A stretch of DNA of 64,000 nt, from contig NC_133294.1 in the NCBI RefSeq assembly GCF_005239225.2, positions 2,542,001 through 2,606,000 on the forward strand, read 5' to 3'. Made by a program: the position numbers and the translations under genes. Positions 32,222-43,106 of the stretch are shown one piece after another. The notes below the pieces were generated by a model. It saw only the letters and a list, made by a program, of their open reading frames with translations, did not search any database and was not told where the DNA came from. The number at the start of each line of letters is the position of its first letter. Position 1 is the first letter of the stretch. The DNA is from Populus alba (Eukaryota > Streptophyta > Magnoliopsida > Malpighiales > Salicaceae).

Positions 32222-33007
32222 TAGCAACATTCTGTTAGATGGAAACATGAAGCTAAAAATTTCAGATTTTGGAATGGCAAAGTTAATTGAAAAACTGATC
32301 AAACTCATGATGCTGCATCGAGGATCGCTGGAACCTTGTAGTCTAATTTATATTAGCAATAATGGAAGAGGTTGCGAATACTGAATGCTTATGATTCGCA
32401 CCATTGCAACTAAGATCTGTAAATGTACCATTTCAGTGGCTATATTGCTCCAGAGTATGCAAGGCAAAGACAGTTCTCGGTCAAGTCAGATGTGTTTAGT
32501 TTTGGAGTGCTAGTCTTGGAGATTGTGAGCGGTCAAAAACCTAGTTTCCGCGATGGAGATGACATGGAGCACCTTACGAGCCATGTAAGTACAACTATCT
32601 ACAAATCAAACACATCATTGAAAGATTTACCCTTCAATATTGTGAATTCACTTCGGATAAATTTTGTAGGCATGGAGACGTTGGAGGGAAGGGACTGCTT
32701 TAGATCTATAGATCCCATTTTGAGGAACGACTCAACAGCTGCAATGATGAGATGCATCCACATAGGGTTACTCTGCGTTCAAGAAAATGTAGCTGACCGG
32801 CCGACAATGGCTTCAGTTGTTCTGATGCTAAGCAACACTTCTGTTACTTTACAAATACCTTCTAAACCAGCATTTTTTATTAGCAGAAGAGCATATCAAC
32901 CAGCTTCTTCATTGATCAGCTATACTTCAAGGATGACGCAATCCCAGCTTGAGACTGTCCCACCATCGAAGAATGAGATTTCAATTACTGAGTTAGATCC
33001 TCGATAA

Positions 33008-34472
33008 TTTCCTCATCATATAGCGAAAGAATGGGGTTTGTTATTATTAAGAAAATAATCCATTAAATATTCTTGACTATTTCCTAATTAACAAAAGGAA
33101 CAAATCAAGGGAGAGAACAATTCAAGACAATCACAGAATTATTTCAGTCATCTTAAAGAGGATGATGAAACATCTTGTATAATTTATTCTATTCTATTTC
33201 ATTATATATTTTGTTGTATGACAATATAATTTCTACATTAGTTGAATAAAATATATATAATTAAACTATGGAATTGTAAAATTCTTTTATATTCTAAACT
33301 TCTACATTGTATTAGAGCAAGTTAATTATATCTTATTTAAAATATTAACTCTTTTTTTTTTGGCATGTGACTTTATATCATCTATTCAATCACTTTAAAA
33401 CACTGTGTTTTTAATTTTTTTTAATTGTCTGCCTTCTATTTTATTTACTATTTTATTTCAATGATTCATCAAATCTTGAATTATTGATTCATCTTCCTAT
33501 TTGGAGTATTTACTCCTTTAAGTCTCTATCATTTATTGCTATGAAAACAATAATTGTGCCTTTTGTGGCATAACTTTTCTATTTGGAGTATTTACTCCTT
33601 GTTTATTGTTATATCCGAGAAGAAAACATGAAATTTTGAATTTGAATTTGATTTATGGTTGTTCCGGTAATTTTTTTAGGTTGCAAGTATACAATAAGCT
33701 CAACCTATTTATTGATTAATAATGATTGTTTATTGATAATGGTCACTTTAATAAGCAGGCGAGGCTACCATGACAATACAGGTGATGTTAGTATATGCTC
33801 ATGAAAATTAAATTATCATTAGTATGTTAAGTAATAATCAAGGTAAAAAAACCAATAAAAAAATGTTTCATAGGTTGTAACCATTGCACCATTAAACAGT
33901 TTTACCGACGGATTAAGTCCGTTAGTATGAGACACACAAACCGTCGGTAAAAATATTACCGACGGAATATGTCCGTCGGAATTTTGATTGTCGGTAATTT
34001 CTCATTCTGTCGCCAATTCTGTCAATAAAAAAATAAAAATAAAAACACCGATGGAACACCAACAATTTTGCAGACAACGAAGCGCGCTAGAAAAAAAAAT
34101 TACCTGCGAGAATTTTATTGATAGAATAAGTCCGTCTGTGTTTCCAACGGTATTTACTTCAAGGAGCAATATTAATGATGGTTATTGATGCCTGGACAGA
34201 AGTCACTGATGTTTTATTTGGTTTCTTTGGGCATAAACTTAGTCACAAGTGAAGGGGCTTAAATAGAAACTTTTGGTTCAATTGATTTTTTGAAGATTTT
34301 AGGTTCCATTGTAGCATGAAATATGATTTGTTTGTAAGATAATAGTTCTCAGATTGCAAAGAAAAACAAATCAAGAAGATATGTTTATATCTGTCTGGAA
34401 ATGTTTGTGTTTGTCAAGCTACAACTTTATTCATTCTCTTAAATTTAAAACTTAATTTACAGTCACCGTGGT
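33008..34472. other. Intergenic AT-rich stretch with ACCGACGG element
   Basis: No gene. At about 33900-34165 lies a set of inverted motifs: TTTACCGACGGA, CCGTCGGTAAA, TTACCGACGGAA and GTCCGTCGGAA, typical of the terminal and subterminal repeats of plant DNA transposons. Their ends are too decayed for a target duplication to be named. Confidence 0.5.
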
Positions 34473-34477
34473 GATAA
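34473..34477. other. Target-site duplication GATAA (left) of Copia 34478
   Basis: GATAA at 34473-34477 and GATAA at 37038-37042 flank the element exactly. It is a perfect 5-bp duplication. Confidence 0.88.
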
Positions 34478-37037
34478 TGTTAAAATAATTGAGATCAAAC
34501 ACAAAAAGAAGGTTAGAATTTTGAATAATCTGTATATTATGAATGCATGGTCTTAACCTAAATACAAATAAAGTATATATAGGTTAAACTGAAAGTACTA
34601 TTCTACCCTTGATAAATAAGACTACATAAATATTATTTAACATCTCCCCTCAAACTCACGATGCGGTAGCTACAAGCATCAAGAGTTTGCCAACCAGAAA
34701 ACAAAAGCAAGAGATGAAATGCGCCTTGGTAAAGAAATCTGCAATCTGCAAGGAAGAAGGAACAAAAGGCAAAGTAATGGTTCCATGCTTGAGATGATGA
34801 CGAGTAAGATGACAATCAATCTCAATGTGTTTAGTCTGCTCATGAAAAACTGAGTTGTGAGCAATCTGAATAGAACTCTGGTTGTCACAATATATAGGAG
34901 TAGGATGAGAAAAGGAAACTCCCATGTTAGCAAGTAACCAACATAACCAAACAATCTCTTTAGTAGTAAATGCAATGTCACGATATTTTGCTTCAGTGGA
35001 TAATTGAGAAACAATAAATTGTTTCTTGCTCTTCCAAGAAATAAGAGAATCACCTAAAAAGGTACAAAATCCAGTAACAGACTTGCGATCTGTGGGATCA
35101 ATACCATGATCAGTATCAGAGTATGCACGCAACTCCAAGGAAGAGGTGGATGAAAGTAAAAGACTCTGAAAAATTGTACCCCGAAGATATCACAAAATAC
35201 AAAGAACAACTACCCAGTGAACAGTAGTAGGAGAAGCAACAAACTGACTAACAACATGAACAACATATGCAATATCTGGACGAGTAATGGTGAGATATAT
35301 CAAACTCCCAACAATAGTGCGGAATAAAGTAAGATCTATCAAAGGTAAACCATCAGAAGAAGAGTACCTTGCATTAACCTCAATAGGAGTATCTACAGTC
35401 TTGTTATCAGTAAGTCTAACCCAAATCCTTCATCTCAAATCATCTAGCCAACTCTATCTTCAAAACTGAAATACCATCAATGTCATCACCAATAATAATC
35501 ATGTCATTAACATATAAAGACAGAATGATACGACCTGCATCAGTGCACTTAATAAAAAGAGTAGAATCATGACTGTTAGAAACAAAACCAAAAAACGAGA
35601 TCACAATAGAAAATTTCTCAAACCAAGCACGGGGTGCTTGTTTAAGACCATATAATGCTTTCTTAAGCTAACAAACATATCCAGAGTCATGTGAAATACC
35701 ATGAGTGGGTGCCATAAAAACTTATTCTTAAATATCTCCATTCAAAAAGGCATTTTTAACATCAAGCTAAGAAATATGTCACTGACGAATCGAAGCTACA
35801 ACAATAAGAGTATGAATAGTAGTCATTTTTGCAACCGGGGCAAATGTCTCCTTATAGTCCATACCATACTGTTGAGAGTATCCTTTTGCAACCAGCCTAG
35901 CTTTGTATCACTCCATAGATTCATCAAAATTAGTCTTGATCTTATACACCCAATGACAACCAACAACACTCTTATTAGGAGGTGGAGGAACCAGATCCCA
36001 AGTATCTGTCTTATGCAAAATAAAAAGTTCCTCATCCATAACTTGCTGCCAAAGCGGATCAAGAATTGCTTTTTTATAGAAAGAGGGCTCAAATAGACAA
36101 TGAATAGAGGCTAAAAAAGAAGAAAATGATGAAGAATAACAAGAATAAGCAAAATCTAGTAGTTTTGTAGACTAACGAATGCAAATGGATTGACGTGGAG
36201 GTGGATCCACAATCTCAAATGAAGCTTGAGGGGTTGTAGATGAGAATGGAGTTTCAGGTGTGCCAAAGAGTAAAGTACTAGTACCTGTAGAGTTATGAGT
36301 ACAAATTGATCGAACATGGGGAGAGATATCATTACCAGAATCCTCAGAAAATGGATCTATACTAATAAGATCAGATTTAGTCAGGCTATGAGTAGTGGAT
36401 AGAATAGAAAAGAAAGGTATATGGTCAAGGAAGACAACATGATGAGACACATAAAGTTTCTGAGTTATTGGATCAAAACAACGATAACCCTTTTTACCTT
36501 CAGCATAGCCCAGAAAGACACAAATAGCGGATTGAGCGGATAGCTTACTTCGTTCTACATGAGGACGAAGAACAAAACAAGTACAACCAAAGACTCTAAA
36601 TGAGGAATAATTAGGGACATACCCATATAACTTTTCAAAAAGAGATAGACCCAAACTATGAGAAGATGGAATTGTATTAATCAAACTTACTGCAATAAGA
36701 GCAACTTCTCCCCAAAACTCACTAGGAACAAAAGCAGACAAAAAGAGAGAACGAGTAGTTTCGACAAAGTGGCTATGTTTTCTTTCAGCAACACCATTTT
36801 GCTCAGGAATATATGTACATGAAGTTTGGTGGATGGTTCCATCTAAGACAAGCAATTGGCAAAATTTATTAGAGGTATAATAATTGAGATCAAACATAAA
36901 AAGGAGGGTAGAATTCTGAATAATCTATATATTATGAATGCATGGTCTTAACCTAAATACAAATAAAGTTTATATAGGTTAAACTAAAAGTACTATTCTA
37001 ATCTTAATAAATAAGATTACATAAATACTATTTAACA
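34478..37037 (-). mobile_element. Copia element with internal deletion
   Basis: A minus-strand element with short LTRs at 34478-34642 and about 36880-37037 and a GATAA duplication on both sides. The internal part covers RNase H (34656-35138), broken RT (about 35160-36170) and the integrase C-terminal part (36172-36897). Gag, protease and the first half of integrase are gone: the integrase frame is joined directly to the 5' LTR at about 36878, close to a short AATAATTGAG overlap. It is a sister of the longer element at 57186-61955. It sits just downstream of the last kinase codons of CRK2 (minus strand). Confidence 0.88.
34656..36897 (-). pseudogene. Copia pol remnant (integrase C-term, RT, RNase H)
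   Basis: The integrase part (36172-36897) has YIPEQNGVAERKHSHFVETT and FWGEVALIAVSLINTIPSSH. RT wording is recognisable but broken by stops and frameshifts between 35160 and 36100. RNase H has AYSDTDHGIDPTDRKSVTGF, YCDNQSSIQIAHNSVFHEQT and ADFFTKA. The 57-61-kb element carries the same domains with fewer breaks. It encodes no complete enzyme. Confidence 0.85.
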
Positions 37038-37042
37038 GATAA

Positions 37043-38340
37043 AACGGTAAGGGTTAATTCATTAGCAGAACAAACTTTCTGATATGAGGATTGACTTTCC
37101 ATGGCAACAAATCAGCCGATAGAAACTGCTGGTTGTTTAGGGATAGGGAGCGTTATGGTATCACTAGCTAACATATGAAGCACAGATGACATTGTGGGTC
37201 TATCTGTTGGATATATCCTCTTGCACGCAGAGCAACCTAATATGGATGCATCTCAGCACCTCAGTTGCCACGCTTGATTTCTCTAGCATAGGGTCCATCA
37301 ATTCCAGTCCTTGACCATCAGACTTTAATCCACATAGATTTCACATGCATACCTATTCTCAGATTCGTCCTTCTCCTCATGGCGTAAGTGCAAGCACTGA
37401 AAAATAGCACAACAATAACTGCGGATAGGCCTGCACCGACTTTAATCAACATAGATTTGCTTCCATCTCCTTCATAGTGACAATGTTTTTGTTGCACATC
37501 ATTATTCAAGATAACAGAATCTCATATTAAAGAAACGGTAAAGAAGGATTTTGGAATGATAAAGAAGAAAATAGAACCTTTCCATCTGCTATTGAGCCTG
37601 GAGATGGAGGGAGGGGAACATCTGGCTTGGATAGTGGTGGTGGTGACATTGCCACGACGGCAGCTTCGTTGTAATTGAAGAATTTTCAAATCGAAGATTA
37701 CAGCTTGGAAATATGACTCTTCCTCCTATCGTATTATTACAACAAAATGGTAGGTAAGAGAGAGTTAGGTTAAGACACCGATTAAAATCATATTTAGATA
37801 GATCCGGCGTGCACTGCACAAGAACGTATATAGACTGAAGCCACGTATAAGTAACATTTTTGGCTGCAAACTTTTTTTCACCTGATGGCGCACTTGCAGA
37901 TAAATTAGCAGCATTATATATACTATCCACCACAAACTGGTTATATTGTACATCAACAGTTATACTTTGTGTATTCAACATGACAAGCGCAGGCATTTGG
38001 CTCAAGCTAGAGAAGATGTTACTGTTTGAGTAGCGCAGGAAGCACAGATCCATAATATATGATAGCCTCCTTCTCGATTGGACAACGTTGGACTACATCG
38101 TTTCTTGCACGATTCACACATTGTAGGCAAACTTCGACACTAACATCGCCACGGCAAAGAAAGAGGCCATAGACCTCATAAACATCATGTCCTTTAGAGG
38201 CGTTATAGAATCCGTTAATGTCGTTGCGGGTTGCATTGCCGGCGAGAGAAGAGAGAAGGATATTTAAATTTATTTGTTCTACCTCATTATTTACACACAT
38301 CACTTCTGTTGTTTCCAAAACAGTAAGGTTACCTAATGGA
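37043..38340 (-). pseudogene. CRK 2 (DUF26), kinase body deleted
   Basis: The minus-strand receptor has a first DUF26 domain (38019-38318) with CRGDVSVEVCLQC (C-x8-C-x2-C), a second (37589-38053) with QCTPDLSKYDFNRCLNL and CCNN, and a membrane exon (37318-37509) with LIKVGAGLSAVIVVLFFSAC followed by MRRRTNLR. Directly after it the sequence jumps to the kinase tail (about 37080-37310: LELMDPMLEKSSVATEVLRC), so the glycine loop, catalytic loop and activation segment are missing. The N-terminal end is cut by a plus-strand Copia fragment at about 38320, and the C-terminal end is followed by the Copia element at 34478-37037. Confidence 0.82.
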
Positions 38341-39002
38341 CAACATGCTTCAGTTACTCACATTGATACCATTAAGATTTCAGAATCTTTTATTTTAACC
38401 AATGTGATTTGTATCCTTCCTTTTCTTTCAACTTAATATCTGTCAGCAAGCTTATTCAAACCTTACAATGTTGTGTCATCTTTATATCCAAATTCTGTTT
38501 TGTTCAGACTCTTGTAAACTGGAGAACAATTGGTGTGGGTAAAGAAGCTGGAGGTTTATACCATTTGCTGCAAAATCTAGTTTCTGCTTTATCTAGGAAA
38601 TCTGCATTTTCCACTCTTGTTAAAACCATGTCTCAGCCTACAATAACGAATCTAGCTTCTACTAGTTTCTTTGTTCATTCTGTAAACAATAGTCTATGGC
38701 ATTACAGATTAGGTCACCCTTCATCTTATCCCTTGAAACTGCTTTCTCATGTAATTCCTCAAGTTTTACATGAATCTAATAAGACTTGCAGCATTTGTCC
38801 TTTGGCTAAACAACACTGGTTACCTTTCCCACACAGCATCACAGCTTCTGCACAACCTTTTGATCTTATTCATTGTGATATTTAGGGTCCTTTTTCCACT
38901 AAATCTATTAGTGGATCTTCATATTTTTTAACTATTGTAGATGATCATACCAGATTCACATGGATTCATCTTTTGGACAATAAATCTCAGACTAGAACCC
39001 TT
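38315..39002 (+). pseudogene. Copia fragment (pre-integrase and integrase start), plus strand
   Basis: Reads VRLPNGQHASVTHI, then in a second frame SFSFNLISVSKL, LWHYRLGHPSSYPLKLL (GAG-pre-integrase), CSICPLAKQHWLPFP (zinc-binding CxxC) and, after a stop at about 38884, VDDHTRFTWIHLL (integrase core). It is truncated at both ends, with no LTR, and embedded within CRK2-derived sequence. Confidence 0.8.
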
Positions 39003-39068
39003 TAGCTAACATATGAAGCACAAATGACATTGTGGGTCTATCTGTTGGATATATCCTTTTGGACAATA
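39003..39068 (-). pseudogene. Duplicated scrap of CRK kinase tail
   Basis: Almost identical to about 37163-37229 (AGCTAACATATGAAGCAC, GACATTGTGGGTCTATCTGT). It lies between a plus-strand Copia fragment and a minus-strand Copia gag, so it marks a rearrangement junction. Confidence 0.7.
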
Positions 39069-39835
39069 TGTTGAGAGAATCTATCTTGAAGATCATTCCA
39101 AATTTCAGATGCATCATCAATATAGATGATGTTGTTGACAATCTCTGTTGAAACAGAATTTAATAACCATGAGAGAACCATATTATTGCAGCGAGTCCAT
39201 GCCAAACCTTGAGAATTTGACAGATTGGATGGCCTAGGCAAGGTGTCATTAACAAAATTGAGTTTGTTCTTGGCTGATAAAGCCATCGTCATCGCCCTCT
39301 TCCATTAATTATAATTTTCACCATTGAGTTGCTTTGAAACAATCATGCCTCTAGGACTGTCACCATGATGTAGAAAGAAAGGATTGGAAGAATCCATTTC
39401 TGAGGTAGCTTCAGTCATTTTTGAGAATGAAGAGAAAAGATGTAGAAGAGAGAATGAAGAAGATGAGAAACGTGAAGATACGGAAAAAAAAATTCAGAGA
39501 GAATGCTATGATACCATATTAGAAATGAAAGTGTTTAACTGATTTTCTTCTTATTCATTGACTTAACTGATATAGTATTTATAGCCTATGTTTAGTATAG
39601 TAACAGAATTAGTTATAAATAACAGATTAATACCAGACTTTACAACAGAATCTAACCACCTACTGTGCCTACTCTAACCTTCTGCTAAGCTCATTATGGC
39701 AGCCAATGTCTTCTCGGTGCAATATCTTCATTGTATCCTTTAGCAGACTTGAGTTTGTTGAGTATATTCAATAAAATTGGCTTGATACTAGTTGTTTCTT
39801 ACGAAAGTGGTTGTCGTTGAGAAAGATCTCATGTG
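39069..39835 (-). mobile_element. Copia 5' end fragment (gag start, primer site, LTR)
   Basis: A minus-strand gag start near 39419 (MTEATSEMDSSNPFFLHHGD), then NGENYN and, in 39038-39292, WTRCNNMVLSWLLNSV and IWNDLQDRFSQ. Upstream on the minus strand are TGGTATCATAGC (39505-39516), a tRNA-iMet-type primer site, and LTR-like sequence from 39517 towards 39800. The rest of the element is missing. Confidence 0.72.
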
Positions 39836-39840
39836 CTTCC
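39836..39840. other. Target-site duplication CTTCC (left) of Copia 39841
   Basis: CTTCC at 39836-39840 and at 44524-44528 bracket the element perfectly. Confidence 0.88.
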
Positions 39841-40153
39841 TATTAGAAACAGAAATGCAGAGAGTTTGGTTTACACTCGTTTTGCAGTAATTAGTTTGAT
39901 AAATATTCAAAGAACATAATGGCCTTTTAAAGGCTTTACAAGATAACTGAAATGGAAATTGAACCACGATTTTACAGCACCTACAATCGTGGGAATTAAT
40001 TATTTTGAACGTGCAACGTTACTTCCTTCATAACAGGAACCGTTATGCAAGTGAAGCAATAAACAAGGAAAACTGAAATAAGAGGAAATCCTAACAACTT
40101 TAAGTAAAAACGTCCACTTTAACATCCTCCCTTAGACTAAATACCATTAACAT

Positions 40154-41413
40154 TTAGTCTACTGCTGGATAAGAACAAACACCCAACATATCTCGCAGCT
40201 TTAAGAAAACATCAAGTTTCAAAGGCTTTGTAAAAATGTTTGCAATTTGCTCATGAGTTGAACATTGAACCAACTCCACAATTCCTTCCCTTGTAAGATC
40301 ATAGAGAAAGTGAAAACGAATATCAATGTGCTTACTTCGACCATGCAGAACTGGATTTTTTGAGAGCTTAATGGCTGATACATTGTCACAATATACCACT
40401 GTAGACTTGCGTTGATCATGACACAGTTCTTTTAGAATTCTCCTTAACCAGACAACTTGGCAGACACTATATGTTGTAGAAATAAACTCAGCCTCAGTGG
40501 TGGAAAGGGTAACCACTGGCTGTTTTTTCGAAGACCAGGACACAGCACCGGAGCTCATTAGAAATACATACCCTGAAGTGCTCTTTCTGTCATTTTGATC
40601 CCCTGCGTAATCACTATCAGTGTATCCCAAAAGCTCCTGATTTCCTTCTTTCTTGTAGAACACCCCGAGGCTACTGGTTCCCTTTACATATCGCAGGACT
40701 CTCTTTGCTGCCTGTAGATGCATTTTAGTGGGATGCTTCATGTATCTACTGATCAGACTCACAACAAATGTTATATCAGGACGTGTGGTCGTCAGATACA
40801 TAAGACTGCCAATAATTTGTTTGTAGAGTGTATTGTCAATCCTTACTCCATCTTCATCCTTACTGAGTTTATGCCCAGGGACGACTGGATTGTTCACTAG
40901 ATTGCATTGATCCATTTTGAACCTGTCAAGCACCTCCTGTGCGTATTTTCGTTGTCCAATGAATACACCATCCGGTTGTTGCAACACCTCAATGCCAAGA
41001 AAATACTTCATCTTTCCAAGATCAGTCATCTCAAATTCATTCAACATGGACTGCTTAAAATCTTTGAACATAGCTGCATCATTTCCAGTAAATATCAGGT
41101 CATCAACGTAAAGACAAACAAATAATGATGTACCTCCATCCGTTGTTTTGATGAACAAAGTATGTTCATAGGGGCATTTTTTGAAACCTGTAGTTAAGAA
41201 ATAAGTCTCTATACGGCTATACCAAGCTCTAGGAGCTTGTTTAAGACCATACAAAGCTTTCTTGAGTTTGTACACCTTGTATTCATGGCCTGTTTTCTCA
41301 TAGCCAGGAGGTTGGGTGACAAACACTTCTTCATTCAGTTCTCCATTTAGAAAAGCAGACTTGACGTCTAGTTGATAGATCATCCAACCTTTCTGAGCAG
41401 CAAGCGAAATCAC
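40154..41413 (-). CDS. Copia reverse transcriptase/RNase H
   Basis: An open 419-codon frame: YQLDVKSAFLNGELNEEVFV, KALYGLKQAPRAWY, the catalytic LYVDDLIFTG, FEMTDLGKMKYFLGIEV, then RNase H with YTDSDYAGDQNDRKSTSGY, STTEAEFIS, VYCDNVSAIKLSKNPVLH and ANIFTKPL. All key RT and RNase H motifs are kept. The true protein would start farther upstream in the polyprotein, where a frameshift near 41500 and stops near 41490-41616 cut it off from integrase. It ends just inside the 3' LTR boundary. Confidence 0.88.
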   Translation of the reverse strand: MISLAAQKGWMIYQLDVKSAFLNGELNEEVFVTQPPGYEKTGHEYKVYKLKKALYGLKQAPRAWYSRIETYFLTTGFKKCPYEHTLFIKTTDGGTSLFVCLYVDDLIFTGNDAAMFKDFKQSMLNEFEMTDLGKMKYFLGIEVLQQPDGVFIGQRKYAQEVLDRFKMDQCNLVNNPVVPGHKLSKDEDGVRIDNTLYKQIIGSLMYLTTTRPDITFVVSLISRYMKHPTKMHLQAAKRVLRYVKGTSSLGVFYKKEGNQELLGYTDSDYAGDQNDRKSTSGYVFLMSSGAVSWSSKKQPVVTLSTTEAEFISTTYSVCQVVWLRRILKELCHDQRKSTVVYCDNVSAIKLSKNPVLHGRSKHIDIRFHFLYDLTREGIVELVQCSTHEQIANIFTKPLKLDVFLKLRDMLGVCSYPAVD

Positions 41414-41615
41414 AACTCGAATGGTGTCTAGTCTAGCAACCGATGCAAATACCTCAGCATAATCTACTCCATACTGTTGGCTGTAACCTTTTGCAACGAG
41501 TCATGCCTTGTACTTATCTACTTCCCCTTTCTCATTGAATTGTCTTGTACACCCACTTTACACCGATAACTCTGCTCCCAATTGATAACTTTGTTAGTTG
41601 CCAAGTATTATTTCT

Positions 41616-42866
41616 TTATATGGCTTCAATTTCTGAGTTCATGGCCTGCCTCCATTTCACATTCTTTACTGCATCTTCAAAAGAAATTGGATCACTGTCA
41701 ACCGACAATGCCAAATAAGCAATGTTAGAGACTTCTTCCTTGGAGAGACCTTGTCCACTTTCATAGTCTTGCATCCATGTTGGTGGTCTTCGTTGTCTGA
41801 CAGCATGAGGTGAGTTCTCATTAGTTTCCTCCTGAGATGAGTCGTACTGAGCAGCAGCAGCACCGTGATCAACATGATCCATTTCTTTGTTTTGAACTGC
41901 AATACCATGATCAGTTGCTTCATTGTCCTCACTTTCTTCATTGGTGGTGCTATCGTCAGATTCCTCTGCATTAGCACCATTACCTGTGATCTCTTCTTCA
42001 TCTTGTTCCCACACAAGATCAGTTACAATTTCTTTTTTATAACAGACCTTCCAATCCCAACGTTGATCTTCTTCAAAGACAACATCTCTTCTTACAATTA
42101 TTTTATGAGAAATAGGATCAAATAATCTGTAAGCTTTTGACTCATCACTTACCCCAAAGAATATACATTTTCGGCTCTTGTTGTCAAGTTTCACTCTTCT
42201 GCTATCAGGTATATGAACATGAGATATACATCTAAAAACTCTGAAATGACTTACTGATGGTTTGTTGTCGCTCCAGGCCTCTTCTGGGGTCTTATTCTTC
42301 ACAGCAAATGTTGGACTTCTATTGAGAATATACACAGTCTAGTTAACGGCTTCAGGCCAAAATATGTTTGGAACCTGCTTCCTAGAAAGCATGCAACGTA
42401 CCATATTCATAATTGTTCGATTCTTTCTTTCGGCAACGCCGTTCTGCTGGGGTGTGTATGTAGCTGTTAGCTGTCTTCGAATCCCATTCACACCATAAAA
42501 ATTAGTGAAGTCTTGTGATGTGAATTCTCCTCCACGATCGGTACGTAGTGCTTTTATGCATGCATCTGTTTCTTTTTCAACCTTAGCTTTATAGTGTTTA
42601 AAAACAGCAAAGGCTTCACTCTTTTCAACCAAAAAATACACCCAAGTTTTCCGACTGAAATCATCTATGAAAGTGAGAAGATACCTCTTTTTGCTGTTTG
42701 AAATTGGATTGATTGGCCCGCAGATATCAGCATGTACTAGCTGAAGAATACCTGATGCCCTCCATGTGCTGACTTTTAGAAATGAATCTCTTCGTTGTTT
42801 GCCCACTAAGCAATCTTCACAGACTTTAGACGGGATGCTAAACTGTTGTGGCATGCCTTCTACCAT
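41616..42866 (-). pseudogene. Copia integrase, one in-frame stop
   Basis: A minus-strand frame starting at the zinc-binding end (CEDCLVGKQRRDSF), continuing through the core VHADICGPI, TFIDDFSRKTWVY, RTDRGGEFTS and QNGVAERKNRTIMN, then FWPEAVN, where a TAG at 42336-42338 replaces the usual tryptophan codon. After it the same frame goes on with VYILNRSPTFAV and FFGVSDESKAYRLFDP. One nucleotide change restored by nature would reopen it, so the damage looks recent. The frame ends near 41616. Confidence 0.88.
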
Positions 42867-43106
42867 TCTTTTCTGTTGAAGAACCTTGAGACCAGTCCAG
42901 CCTAGATGCCCATATCGACAATGTCAAAGATGAGATTGGTCTGTGATAAGGGAGACAAAACACTTTTGTTCCTTTGACTCATATTTAGCAATGAGAATAA
43001 ACATTATGTTGTGTGACATGGTAGTTTCGATGATTAAGCCCCTATTTGGATGAAAAATCTTACAGGTGCCATGTTGCATGAGAACTGCAAGACCTTTCTC
43101 TTATAG

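Larger units (their letters stand above)
30209..33007 (+). pseudogene. Cysteine-rich receptor-like kinase 1 (CRK, DUF26), degraded
   Basis: A seven-exon layout of a plasma-membrane receptor kinase. Exon 1 (30209-31069) has a signal-peptide-like start, two DUF26 domains (the second with CTADVSPSNCSVC at about 30798-30836) and a Ser/Pro tail from a hexamer repeat, ending AAAG/GTAGG. Exon 2 (about 31172-31296) has the membrane segment TVIVTIVPTAIFLALVVL. Exon 3 (about 31450-31574) gives RATNDFS and the glycine loop [12 protein letters not shown]. Exon 4 (about 31714-31925) has the ATP-lysine region IAVKRLS. Exon 5 (about 32038-32337) has RIIHRDLKP, and SDFGMAK. Exon 6 (32437-32584) has [20 protein letters not shown]. 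Exon 7 (32670-33007) ends with the kinase tail and ISITELDPR. Splice borders are plausible throughout, but frameshifts and stops in exons 1, 4, 5 and 7, including a run of C in the HRDLKPSN region, disable it. CRKs act in stress and pathogen signalling. Confidence 0.85.
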
